64,000 nucleotides of DNA from Chaetoderma sp. LZ-2023a (taxonomy: Eukaryota; Mollusca; Caudofoveata; Chaetodermatida; Chaetodermatidae): contig CM067367.1 of NCBI GenBank assembly GCA_034401795.1, positions 77,564,579 through 77,628,578 on the forward strand, written 5' to 3'. Position numbers and translations under genes: made by a program. Of the stretch, positions 31,378-41,898 are shown piece by piece. The notes below the pieces were generated by a model. The model had not been told where the DNA came from. It made no database searches and saw only the letters and a program-made list of their open reading frames with translations. Each line of letters opens with the position of its first letter. Within the stretch, counting starts at the first letter, position 1.

Positions 31378-34294
31378 TTGGTACACACATCTGTTATGAA
31401 TATTCATGAAGTACTTCAAAATTTGGTGAGATTGTTGCAGCAGGGGCTTATTAGCCATACCATTTATGACGAGACCCTGGCAGCTCTTCTTCCCGAGAAG
31501 CCAACCCCAGTTCCATGCAGGAAGCTACCAACCTCTCCCGAGAAGCCAACCCCAGCCACACGCAGGAAGATACCAACCACTCCCGAGAAGCCAACCGCAG
31601 CTCGCCTTTCTGCGAAGACAGTCCCCGACCACGCATAGCTAGAAACCCCACCCTAGTTTACAGATGAGGAGATCGGCATGTTTCTTGATGCTATAATCCA
31701 GGAAATGAAGGACATACCCCCAGGATTTGTGAAGGTCCAACATGCAATCGAGAACTATCTGCGGGGATAGGAACTTCCTGGACATGAGGAAAAAGAACCA
31801 ACAGCTTTCCTGGATAAAAACCTGGACAAGATGAAGTTGGTAGAAGAGGTCCTTGACCTGAAGGTGGTGAAGTTCTGCCTTACTCTCAAGATCACCCTCC
31901 ACGAGGAGAAGAATGACGGGACAGAGGTCACCACAGATCCACTGTTCTGGTCTAAGCAGTATGCCATCCTGAAGGCAAGCGATATTAGTGAGGCTTTGAA
32001 GGAGGCCAAAGCCAAGGTGTGGCAAGGCCTTGAGAACTATAGCCACGAGGGGACTGGCTGGGCAGTCGACCAGGTTGATGCATTGTACTTCAACATCGCC
32101 AGATATCAACCACTACGTGGTGGGGCGCACATCGATCTCCCCGCTTCGATTAAGCGAAAACGTGCCATTAATGGCTAGGTTAATGTCCAGAACAAAGATG
32201 ATGAGCACTGTCTTCACTGGTCTCTCTTGACTGCTGCTTATCCTACAGACAGCAATCCCCGGTGGACATTGAAGAATTTAGGGCACTGGGAAACCCTTGA
32301 TTTCAGCGGTGTAGCCTCTCCAACCGCTCTCCACCAGCTTAAGCATGTTGATTGACAGAATGGCCTGGCCATTAATGTATTCGGGCATGACAAGGGTGTC
32401 TATCCAATGCAGCTGAGTGAGGCTGTTCCCGTCATTCTAAGGACAATTCTGCTGCTTATCGAGACGGGCGGCAAGCAACACTATATCTGGATTAAGGACC
32501 TGAATCATCTGCTTTATGATCAGAGTCAGTATAAAGGGAGAAAGCACTTCTGTGAGCGGTGTCTCCACTGTTATTCTCGTGAAGACCTTGTCATCAAGCA
32601 CAAACCAGAGTGCTGTGACAATAGTCACAGACTAATGTGCATAAGACTTCCTACAGAGGACAGGAAGATGCTACAGTTCACCAGCCACCACAAGGAACTC
32701 AAGGTGCCATTCGTCATCTATGCTGACTTTGAACCCTAACAACCAACCTTGAGGGGCCAGAGGTGAATCCGGCTCAGAGCAGCACACAGAATATGTAACA
32801 CCACGAGATATGTGGGTTCTCATACATTGTGATCTGCTGTGATGGTGTCAGTGAACCAGCAGCGCTGTATCGAGGAGAAGATGCAGCTAAGCAATTCCTG
32901 GATCGATTGACATGGGAAGAGGAGTAGTTAATGGCCTTGCTCGCCCACCCTAAGCAGATGAAGATAATGGAGAGGCCTGCCGAGCTCATAAAACCGTGGT
33001 CAGTTGCCATGTGTGTGACAGACCACTAGATGGGGACAGTTCCAGAGATCACTGCCACATCACTGGTCTCTACCGGGGAGCAGCCCACAACTTATCTAGT
33101 CTAAATCTGTGCATCAACCCTAGGTCCACCACCATCCTGGTCAAGTTCCACAACCTGCGTGGGTATGATTCTCACCTCAACATGCAGGCCATCTCCCAAA
33201 CAAAGGGACAGATCAACTGCATCCCCAACAATATGGAGAAGAACATCTCCTTCAGCCTCCGTCAGTTGTGGTTTCCCGACTCGGCCCAGTTCCTCCCAGC
33301 ATCACTTAACACGCTGGTAGCTAGGTCCACAACGTTCCCACTTACAAAACACTATGAACCTGAACACTGCCAAATATGAGCTCCTGCTCCGCAGGGTTGT
33401 ATACCCCCCTATGAGCACATGGATGGGTGGCACTGTTTCAATGAGACCTCTCTCTCACCTTAAGCTGCTTTCTACAGTAAACTCTCTGGCGATGGAATAT
33501 CTGACAGTGACTGCAACCACGCACAGACCGTCTGGACCCAGTGCGGCTGCCAGACCATAGGAGACTATCATGCCCTCTATCTGTGGCCTGACACTCTGCT
33601 CCTTGCAAATATCTTTGAGAACTTCCACATCACATGCCTCCAGCAGTATAGTCTGGACCCAGCACACTGTTACACAAGACCGGGGTTGAGCTGGTATGTA
33701 CATCTAAGTAAGACAGGTGTGGAGCTGGAGCTCCTCCCTGTCTACGACATGTATCTGTTCATAGGGAAAGGACTCAGAGGTGGCGTATCAATGATCAGCA
33801 AATGCTGTGCTAAGGCAAACAACCCATACATAGCTGGATATAATCCACAACAGTCGACAAGCCACATCATGTATCTGGACGCTAACAATCTTTATGGCTG
33901 GGCAATGAGCCAACACCTACCGAATGGAGGTGGGTGGGGTGGGGTGGTGTGGGTAGTTTGTTTGGGTAGAAGACATTGATGTCAAAGAGATTACACAACA
34001 TCCCGATGATGATCAAAACGGCTTCATCCTAGAGGTTGACCTTGAGTACCTAAAGAGCTGCGAGACATGCATAATGCCTACCCACTGGCACCTGAATGGA
34101 TGAAGGTGAAGTGAGAGTGGCTCTCAGAGTACCAATATGCATTGGGCGAGTCGATAGAGGAGACAGCAGCGGAAAAACTGGTGTCTACCCGGAGAAACAA
34201 AGAACAGTACGTTCCCCAGTACTGCAATCTGAATCTCTACCTCAGCCTGGGTATGACCTTGAATACGGTGCACATGGGTCTATGCTTCAATCAG
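31378..34294 (+). pseudogene. polB: Polinton B DNA polymerase B, N-terminal part (interrupted)
   Basis: One long but damaged plus-strand gene. Near the start a 15-residue unit of the form PEKPTPxxRRKxPTT repeats three times. It continues with YQPLRGGAHIDLPASIKRKR (about 32100), HYIWIKDLNHLLYDQS and a C2H2-type finger FCERCLHCYSREDLVIKHK with PEC (about 32550-32605), the exonuclease-type start VPFVIYADFEP (about 32710), and CHVCDRPLDG...SRDHCHITG (about 33005-33065), resembling an endonuclease VII-type Cys-His site. Polymerase motif A follows at about 33870 (MYLDANNLYGWAMSQ). In-frame stops (mostly TAG) and several frameshifts make it a pseudogene. Family: protein-primed PolB of Polintons. The gene resumes at 39145 beyond the Penelope-like insertion. 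Confidence 0.85.
34133..34294 (+). repeat. 162-bp direct duplication, left copy (polymerase sequence)
   Basis: Matches 39145-39306 over 162 bp with four mismatches and no gaps. It codes the polymerase stretch QYALGESIEETAAEKLV. The two copies flank the Penelope-like element exactly. Confidence 0.92.
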
Positions 34295-34490
34295 GACCAC
34301 CTTATTATAAGTTTTGATAATAGTTTAGCCAGATTAGTGTTTTTATAATAGTGTTGCCAGATTAGTGTTTTATAATAGCTTAGCCACTTTAGGACCACCT
34401 TATTATAAGTTTTGACAAAAGTTTAAGCCAGATTAGTGTTTTATAACAGGTTTGCCAGATTAGTGTTTCATAATAGCTTAGCCACTTTAG
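34294..34490 (+). repeat. Two 98-bp tandem units at the Penelope-like element 5' edge
   Basis: Copies start at 34294 (GGACCACCTTATTATAAG) and 34392. Each contains two sub-units of about 30 bp with GCCAGATTAGTGTTT and TATAATAG. Penelope-like elements often carry partial tandem or pseudo-LTR structure, and this may be a remnant of it. Confidence 0.75.
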
Positions 34491-34666
34491 TGTTTTAGTG
34501 CAAATAATCTAGGAAATATGGCCTCCAACAGAAATCAACAAACGTAAGTTTTTATTGTAATATATATACTGTATTAATAAGTTTGTTTTGCTTACAATAT
34601 AATATATCTTCGTAAACAGACACCATATCTTCCAATCTTGTTTTAACCACACACACGCACAAGCGC

Positions 34667-34668
34667 AC

Positions 34669-34729
<61 letters not shown>

Positions 34730-34746
34730 CACACGCGCGCGCACGC
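34667..34746. repeat. (AC)n microsatellite
   Basis: AC repeats with a few ACGC units just upstream of the element's ORF1. Confidence 0.97.
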
Positions 34747-34757
34747 ACCTGTCCACT

Positions 34758-36161
34758 ATGAATCCAGAGGATAACAGGCCACAGACCAGGAGCCAGACAG
34801 AGTTACACCCAAAGTCCACACCCACACCAATACAAACCACACAATCAGTCAACCCTACAGAAGAACACACAACTACAACGCACAACCCAACAGCAACCAC
34901 CCCGCCGTCACCACCACCACCACAACAATCGGCCACCTCTGCAGCCACTACTAACACCACCACATTAACAACAAAAGCACACACGGATGCAGAAACACAG
35001 ACACGCCTACCACCAATCTTCAGCAAAGCCGATTTAGAGCACCCTGTCAACCAACAGCACGAAAACACATTTCAGCAACTATACAAATCCCTATACAAAA
35101 CAGAACAACTGCAGCACCACATACAGAACATAGAACATGCCATCAAGAACAACACACATATCGTTAAGCCAGACATAGCACTAGCCATCGTAGACCCCAA
35201 CACAGAAACCACTGCAGAGATCGACTCGATCTTAAAAGCCGCGGCTAACAGCATCCAGCACGCAATCCTAGAACATTACTACAAAAAACTACACTACCAC
35301 AAACAGCAAGCACACATAATTGAAGGGAATCTGTTAGACTCACAAACATACGAAGCGGACAGAGCTGTTGCTAAGGCACACAGGATAGCTGCTAAGTTCG
35401 CCACAACCAGCATAAAGACACACAAAACAAACACAAACAGGACACACAATGACACACACAAACAAAGCACACAAAACCCAGTCATGTGAAAGGCAAACAT
35501 CCTGCTTTTGATGGATCTACAACATCAAATAAACCACACGCAGAAGCAAGCACACCCAGCACAACACGCACCAACAGAGAGACGCCACAGACCACCGCTG
35601 TTGCCAACACCTCAACCAGCACAAAGACAACACACAAAGCAAAACCCACACACATACACAAGACCACAAACACCACAGAACAACCAAACCACAACTCAAT
35701 GGTTTAGACCTACACAGCTCAAACAGCAACCACAGATCAACACAGAGAGACAACCGAGGAGTAACCCACTTCCCCTGCCAAAAAACGGGGTAGCACCACA
35801 CATACAGAACAAACCACATTCACCACAAACCACCTTCAAACCAGGGCAAGTTGGACCAAAACAAGCATCACAAACCAACCGCCACTACACAAACAACCGA
35901 CACTTTATACTACCCTACTCACGACAACTACCTCCCATCCACCACGCACATCCATCACCACCAAGAGAGCAGATGTACCTTCCCAGAACACAACCTATCA
36001 CACACTCAACACACCAACCCAGAACCCAACCCATCCAAACAACATCACAGACAAGTACAAGCACACCACAAACCAAATCATATGCCGAAGCCATAAAACA
36101 ATCCAAAAACGAAAATGTGAAAAAACTACTCTTAGAAATAATCGGCCAATTAGACGTTTAA
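34758..36161 (+). CDS. Penelope-like element ORF1 region (Thr/Gln/Pro-rich, coiled-coil)
   Basis: Two open blocks cover the region. The first, 34758-35489 (243 codons), starts [15 protein letters not shown], is Thr/Pro/Gln-rich, then forms a helical, coiled-coil-like part ([20 protein letters not shown]) and [20 protein letters not shown]. The second, 35508-36161 (217 codons), is low-complexity Gln/Pro/Thr-rich and ends [20 protein letters not shown]. They are in different frames, so either a frameshift joins one protein or there are two. No zinc knuckle is visible. A nucleic-acid-binding, Gag-like role is inferred from position and composition only. Much of the residue bias follows from the A/C-rich strand. 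Confidence 0.55.
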
Positions 36162-36194
36162 CATCAGGTACACAACTACAAAAACGCAGAAAAC

Positions 36195-38486
36195 AACGCA
36201 TCATCAACAAACAAAAAACAACACCAGATATTGTCGTTAACCTGTCCAGCCACAAACTTACCAAAACAGAAAATTCCATTCTAAACAAAGGCCTTTCATT
36301 TGTACCCACACCACACCACATATCACCAGACACACCAATACATTGCATAGATCAATTCATCAGGAAGTTAGAATGCAAATACTACTTTTACAGCAACAAC
36401 CTTGAAAAACCCACAGCACCATCCAAATTCAAACTACCCTCAGAATGGAGACCAAGCACAACACCCAATGCCATCAACAAACTCCGGTCATTACTCACCA
36501 AGCTTATCACCAAACCACCCGACAAGTCACCACGATCCAACATCACACACCATGAGAAAACAGCCCTCAAAACATTAGCTAATAACACAAACATAGTCAT
36601 CAGACCAGCAGACAAAGGCTCCGCAATAGTCATTCTCAATAAAATAGACTACATTGCAGAAGTACACAGACAACTTACAGATGTCGCATACTACACCAAA
36701 CTCAGTGAAAATCCCACTTTAGAATATAAAGACACCATAGATGCATACATTAACGAACTTCTAATCACCGGAGCCATCACAGGACAGACACACAGATATC
36801 TCACCGAATTCAAAGTCAGAACTCCACGCATCTACATTAACCCTAAGATACACAAAGGCAAAAATACCACCACCCGGACGCCCGATTGTATCCAACTGCG
36901 ATGGCCCCACGTCACGCATTAATGAATTCACAGACCACCTACTAAAAGACACGGAAAATGATATCCCAACCCTACTACGAGACACCACTGCATTCATCCA
37001 ACATATAGAAAACACTACAGTGGATGCTGGCTCAATCCTATGCACAATGGATGTCAGATCACTATACACAAACATCCCACACGAAGAAGGCATACAGATT
37101 GTCACAGAACATTACAGACATACACTTGAAAAAACAAACACAAACAACAATAACCACACACCTGCACACATCTACCCAGACGAATTGGCCCAAATAATGA
37201 GATACATTCTTACAAAAAACAGCTTCCAATTCAATGAAGACTACTACATACAAACACATGGAACAGCCATGGGAGCCAAGTTTGCTGTCAAATATGCTAA
37301 CATTTACGTGTACACCATAGTAAGCAGAATGTTATCAACATGGATGGGCAGCACTCCATCTCACTTAGTTAGATACATAGATGACATATTTTTCATTTGG
37401 AACACCAGTGAGAACGAACTACTTGAATTTCACGCACGCATGAATAAAGAGCATCCCACAATAAAATTTGACTTGGAATATTCAACGGAAAAAATCCCAT
37501 TTTTGGACACAATGGTATACAAAGAAGAAAACACGCTTAAATTGGACCTATACAGAAAACCTACAGACAAACAACAGTATCTTCACAAACAATCAAGCCA
37601 CCCTAAAAACACAAAACATTCGATAATCTACAGCCACGCATTAAGATACAAACACATCATCACAGATCCCACTAGATTAAAACAACGCACACAGGAACTC
37701 ACAGATGCATTCATCCACCGGGGATACAAAGAGACAGAAATTAAAGCCATCATAGAAAAAACCGAGAACACACAGAGAGAAGACATTCTTTACAAACAAC
37801 CCACACAAAAACAGCCTCGGCCAGCTTGCATACTACACTACCACCCATCATTAGAACACATAGGCAAATCCATTCGAACCTACTGGGAAAAGTACATCTT
37901 GTCTTCACCAATCTTAGCACCAATTTTTCCCAACTACCCAGTAGTAGCATTCAAGAAAAATAAAAGCATTAGGGACCACCTAGTCCACTCTAGCCTAATT
38001 AAAATAAAAAATCCAGATGCTAACAATAAGATCGTACCGACACCAAATGACACTCACGACATAGTAGGGACACTCCAACAATGCAACAACAGCAATTGCA
38101 TCACATGCAAACAATACATGAACACTGCTGACAAATTCACTAGTTACGTCACTGGTAAAGACTACAAAATCAATACACAAATGAGCTGCAATACCACCAA
38201 CATTCTTTACCTCATAGAATGCAAACAATGCAGCTCTCAATACATAGGAGAAACAAGTCAAACACTCAGCAAACGACTCACACAACATATCCATGCAATC
38301 CGACACCAAACAGACACGAGAATCTCATGGCATTTCAACCATCCAAAACATTCTATGAAAGACATCACGATAAGACCAATTGAAAGAATTTTTACAGATA
38401 ACAAAAAACTAAGATTAAACAGAGAACACTACTGGATCAAAGAACTCAAAACGATTCACCCGTTCGGAATAAACAAAAGAGCATAA
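36195..38486 (+). pseudogene. Penelope-like ORF2: reverse transcriptase and GIY-YIG endonuclease
   Basis: The N-terminal part (about 36195-36870) reads SILNKGLSFVPTPHH and NIVIRPADKGSAIVILN, hallmarks of Penelope-type RT. A single frameshift near 36870 (RIYINPKIHKGK...) moves coding to the frame open from 37020 or earlier. That frame carries TMDVRSLYTNIPHEEG (RT motif A), THGTAMGAKFAVKYANIYV, the catalytic YIDD at 37374-37385, KIPFLDTMVYKE, and LYRKPTDKQQYLH. The C-terminus has the Cys-rich CNNSNCITCKQY (about 38090) and the GIY-YIG nuclease LYLIECKQCSSQYIGETSQ (about 38205) with TLSKRLTQH and NREHYWIKEL. Known role: nicking the target and copying the RNA at the nick. Apart from the frameshift it looks intact. 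Confidence 0.93.
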
Positions 38487-38735
38487 CACACTCACACACC
38501 CACCCACCCACCCACCCACCCACCCACCCACCCACCCACTCACTCACTCGCTCACTCCCTCACTCACTCCCTCCCTCACACACTCACTCACCCACCCACT
38601 CGCTCGCTCACTCACTCACTCACTCACTCACTCACTCACTCACTCACTCACTCACTCACTCACTCACTCACTCACTCACTCACTCACTCACTCACTCACT
38701 CACTCACTCACTCACTCACTCACTCACTCACACAT
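38487..38735. repeat. (CACC)n/(CACT)n minisatellite in the Penelope-like 3' UTR
   Basis: About 250 bp of CACC then CACT tetranucleotides directly after the ORF2 stop. Confidence 0.97.
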
Positions 38736-38932
38736 AGGAGGTTTGACGGAAGTTTCCAGACTGGCAGGTATGCATAGGTAACTATGTAAATACCTGGGTC
38801 GGCGTTTTTAAATACTTAGCTTCATAAATCAGTTCCGTCATTTTTGTATCTAATAACAGATCCCTCGCATACACACACATACGCACATATGCATGCATAG
38901 ACACACAGACGCACACGCACGCACATACACAA

Positions 38933-38937
<5 letters not shown>

Positions 38938-39006
<69 letters not shown>

Positions 39007-39015
39007 GCACACACA

Positions 39016-39064
<49 letters not shown>
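38938..39064. repeat. (TA)n followed by (CA)n
   Basis: About 64 bp of TA repeats, then CA repeats to 39064, near the right edge of the Penelope-like element. Confidence 0.97.
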
Positions 39065-39068
<4 letters not shown>

Positions 39069-39144
39069 TTTGATGGACACAAATGACCAGTATGCACACA
39101 TAGATTCTGTCTAAGTGAGACATACAAAATCATTTATGCTACAG

Positions 39145-39306
39145 CAATATGCATTGGGCGAGTCGATAGAGGAGACAGCAGCGGAAAAACTGGTGTCTTC
39201 TCTGAGAAACAAAGAACAGTACGTTCTCCAGTACTGCAATCTGAATCTCTACCTCAGCCTGGGTATGACCTTGAATACGGTGCACATGGGTCTATGCTTC
39301 AATCAG
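39145..39306 (+). repeat. 162-bp direct duplication, right copy
   Basis: Second copy of 34133-34294 with four mismatches. The polymerase frame begins abruptly here after non-polymerase sequence and continues beyond the repeat. Confidence 0.92.
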
Positions 39307-40130
39307 TTGCCGTGGATGGAGGCGTATATCCAACTCAACACAGAGCTCCATAGGAAGGTCAACATTGACTTTAAGAAGGATCTCTACAAGCCAATGAATA
39401 ATGCTGTCTTCGGTCTGACCATGGAGAACTTGCACAAGCGAGTGGATGTCAAGCTAGTGCAGTCATCCGAGGAGGACAAGCTGCGGCGCCTAATAACTAA
39501 GCCCAACTTCGAAGGTGTTCAATGATGATCTAGCTGCACTCCACATGTACAAGAAGAGCATGTTGCTGAACCGCCCTGTCTATGTGGAAATGTCCATCCT
39601 GGACCTCTCTAAGCACCTCATGTATGACTTCTACAACAACCACCTGCAGCGACTATATGGTGCCAACTATGTGCTCCTGTACACTGACACAGATAGCATC
39701 CTGTTGGAGATCCAGACTGACGATTGCTATGCTGATATGGCTGTGAGGTGCGACCACTATGACAGAAGCGACTACACGGTAACACACCCGCTACACAGTG
39801 CTGCCAACAAGAATGTCCTGGTCAAGATGAAGGATGACTGTGCCGGGATGCCGGGATGAGCAGGAAGTCAAGAAGGCTAATGGTGTGAGCAGGGCTGTGG
39901 TTACACAGATTTGTCATGCGCAATACAAGGAATGCCTCTTCGAGCGAAAGGTCTTCCACCATGATATGAACATGCTGTGAAGTGAGGGTCACCACCTCTA
40001 TGGGATCTACCAGACCAAAACAAGCCTCAACTCCTTAGACACAGAATGATGGACTGCGCCCAATGGGATTCACACACTAGTTTATGGTCACAAGGATGCC
40101 ATTACTCCAATGGATGCTTTCATCGAAGAG
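39145..40130 (+). pseudogene. polB: Polinton B DNA polymerase B, C-terminal part
   Basis: Continues the gene interrupted at 34294. It contains polymerase motif B as KKDLYKPMNNAVFGLTMENL (about 39375-39430) and motif C as LLYTDTDSILLEI (about 39675). These fit PolB catalytic residues: the Asp pair in DTDS, and Lys with the NN-x-x-FG loop. Frameshifts occur near 39520 and 39850. The end is readable near 40050-40090 as a GIHTLVYGH-like string, a common C-terminus of this polymerase type. The integrase on the opposite strand ends at about 40200, so the two genes converge. Confidence 0.85.
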
Positions 40131-40199
40131 CTACATCGAAGAGCTACTGGTATGAGCATCATGTGACATGTTCAACCGACAGTCAGTGGAGGATGTCTA

Positions 40200-41139
40200 C
40201 TCTCTGGGATGGAGGTAGCTGGGTGTCTGTAGGGCTAAGCTGGAGCTCCTCTCATACAAACGGCCACTTAGAACGGCTCTCCGACTGCACCATGTAGTAC
40301 AGCATAGGCTGTCCAGCCATCTCCATCTTGTGTACATCTCTCGACCAGTTGGGGTCAGTCGCCCGCCTACCTCCACCCCACCCCCACTAGCCTGGCTCAT
40401 ACAAATACCGAACCAGGGAATCAGATGGAAATCTATCCGCCGAGCACAGCTCTTAAATGGCCTTGACTGGCTTCTGTCCGATCAGCCTAGTAACCTCAGC
40501 ATTGGATCTCTCCACTATAGTGGGCAACTCTCTCACCCATACCCTCTAACGACCATCAGATGGGACGGCCTGAGCATACTGATGTGGAAACAGCCTCTCT
40601 GCCAGTCTCCGGTTCCACGGCTCGACGATAGCCTGGGCATGGTGATGTCCCACCTCACCTCGCCTAATCGTCACACCATGATTCTGCATGAGGGCCGCAG
40701 TTTCAACTCTAAACTCCTTACCCTCATCCACTTGCAGCAACTCTGGCCACTGGAGGGGATTTTGCGGGTCCTCATAAATACTCTGGAACCCGCCAGCCAC
40801 CTGACCTGTGGACTGATCCATGAGAGGCACTGTCACCTTGTATCTGCTGGCGACATCGACGATGGTGAGGGTGTACTTGTAGGTCTTGCATATTCCTCTT
40901 GAACAGACCCGATCATGTGGAAGGAACAGCACATCAGCCTCATGGACTCTGTTTGGAACAGGTTATCGAAGTGTGCACACCGAATGTGCCGTGGACGAGG
41001 TCTGTAAATCTGCCACATCGTCTGTCTAGTAAGCCACTGGCTAACCATCTCCAAGCTGAAGCTATAACCCTTGCAACATGCAGTCTCGAGCAGCTGGTTG
41101 GGCTGCGATAATAGCCACCCGGCTGGTAATAGAGATCTT
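40200..41139 (-). pseudogene. int: Polinton B integrase (rve/DDE), frameshifted
   Basis: On the minus strand, from about 41138, LYYQPGGYY-like sequence begins. It is followed by SFSLEMVSQWLTRQTMWQI and YRPRPRHIRCAHFDN, then the DDE core: YTLTIVDVASRYKV (first Asp, about 40870), LLQVDEGKEFRVETAALM (second Asp, about 40730) and AQAIVEPWNRRLAERL (Glu, about 40630). The C-terminal domain continues in other frames to about 40200, where TLYYMVQ-like and DTQLPP strings match the Polinton C integrase tail. Residue identity to the Polinton C integrase core is about 70-75% by eye. Several frameshifts make it inactive. At 41140 it meets gypsy B sequence on the same strand. Confidence 0.85.
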
Positions 41140-41149
41140 AAAGAGACGC

Positions 41150-41870
41150 TGTCACTCACTCGTCCACTCAAATGGTCGATCTTCTTCGGTGATCTTATAG
41201 AGGGGTGCGCAATCTCGCTGAAATGTCAGATGTAGCGGCGATAGTACTGGCATACGCCAAGAAAACTCTGTGTCTCTGTAACTGAAGAGGGCCTTGGTCA
41301 CTCTGCTACTGCCTTAGATTTTTACGGCTGAGTAGCCACTCCATCCCCAGATATGACGTGTCCCAGGAACCCAACACTCTGTCTCAAGAGATGACACTTC
41401 TTGGGTTTGAGTTTCAAATTGGCCGTGCGGAATCTTGATAGCACGGTGTTCAAATTTACTAAGGTTTGCGCAAGCGTGGGTCCGAAGACTATCACGTCAT
41501 CGATGTAACAGAGACAGATTCCCCATTGCAGGTTGGTTAATACCCACTCAATGAGTCGTTCAAAAGTTCCGGGAGCATTGCACAACCCATAGGGCATCTT
41601 GCGGAATTGAAAAAGGCCATCCCTACAAACGAATGCGGTCTTTTCCATATCAGCCTCATCCATGGCTTCTTGCCAGTAACCACTAGCTAAGTCAAGGGTA
41701 CAAAACCACTTGTCTCCGGAGAAGGAATCCAAGGCCTGATCTATCCGAGGTAACGTATAAGCGTCCTTGATGCTAAGATCATTAGGGCGGCGGTAGTCTA
41801 TACAAAACTGCAAGGGTCCGTCCTTTTTGCCTGCTAGTACTATTGGGCTAGCCCATGGAGATGCTTAGGG
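41150..41870 (-). pseudogene. Gypsy B reverse transcriptase (copy 1)
   Basis: The open block 41813-41322 (163 codons) has FCIDYRRPNDLSIKDAYTLP, WFCTLDLASGYWQ (first catalytic Asp), FRKMPYGLCNAPGTF, and ICLCYIDDVIVFG with the YIDD box near 41495, then LKLKPKKCHLLRQSVGFLGH. Upstream to 41870 SPWASPIVLA is readable in another frame. Downstream the thumb/connection part continues with a stop. This is typical Ty3/gypsy RT. Its spacing to gag and protease is normal. Confidence 0.88.
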
Positions 41871-41898
41871 TTCAATAATACCAGTCCGCACATGTCGT

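Larger units (their letters stand above)
34295..39144 (+). mobile_element. Penelope-like retroelement (RT + GIY-YIG), inserted in Polinton B polB
   Basis: A 4.85-kb insertion between the duplicated polymerase segments. It carries 98-bp tandem units, (AC)n, an A/C-rich ORF1 region (34758-36161), ORF2 with a Penelope-type RT and C-terminal GIY-YIG nuclease (about 36200-38486), a (CACC/CACT)n minisatellite, and (TA)n/(CA)n tracts before the right boundary. The coding strand is markedly poor in G throughout. The element is close to intact: the main lesion seen is one frameshift in ORF2. Confidence 0.85.

Noticed and set aside
31378-34294. Many TAG codons inside the Polinton B polymerase, suggesting stop-codon recoding
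   Set aside because: TGA and TAA also occur in frame and frameshifts are frequent, so ordinary decay explains it.
38487-38735. Telomere-like array after the Penelope-like element
   Set aside because: Units are CACC/CACT, not a known telomeric repeat, and the array lies inside the element.
41100-41150. 3' splice acceptor just before the Polinton integrase N-terminus
   Set aside because: The pyrimidine-AG string at B belongs to adjoining gypsy sequence, so no shared acceptor is supported.
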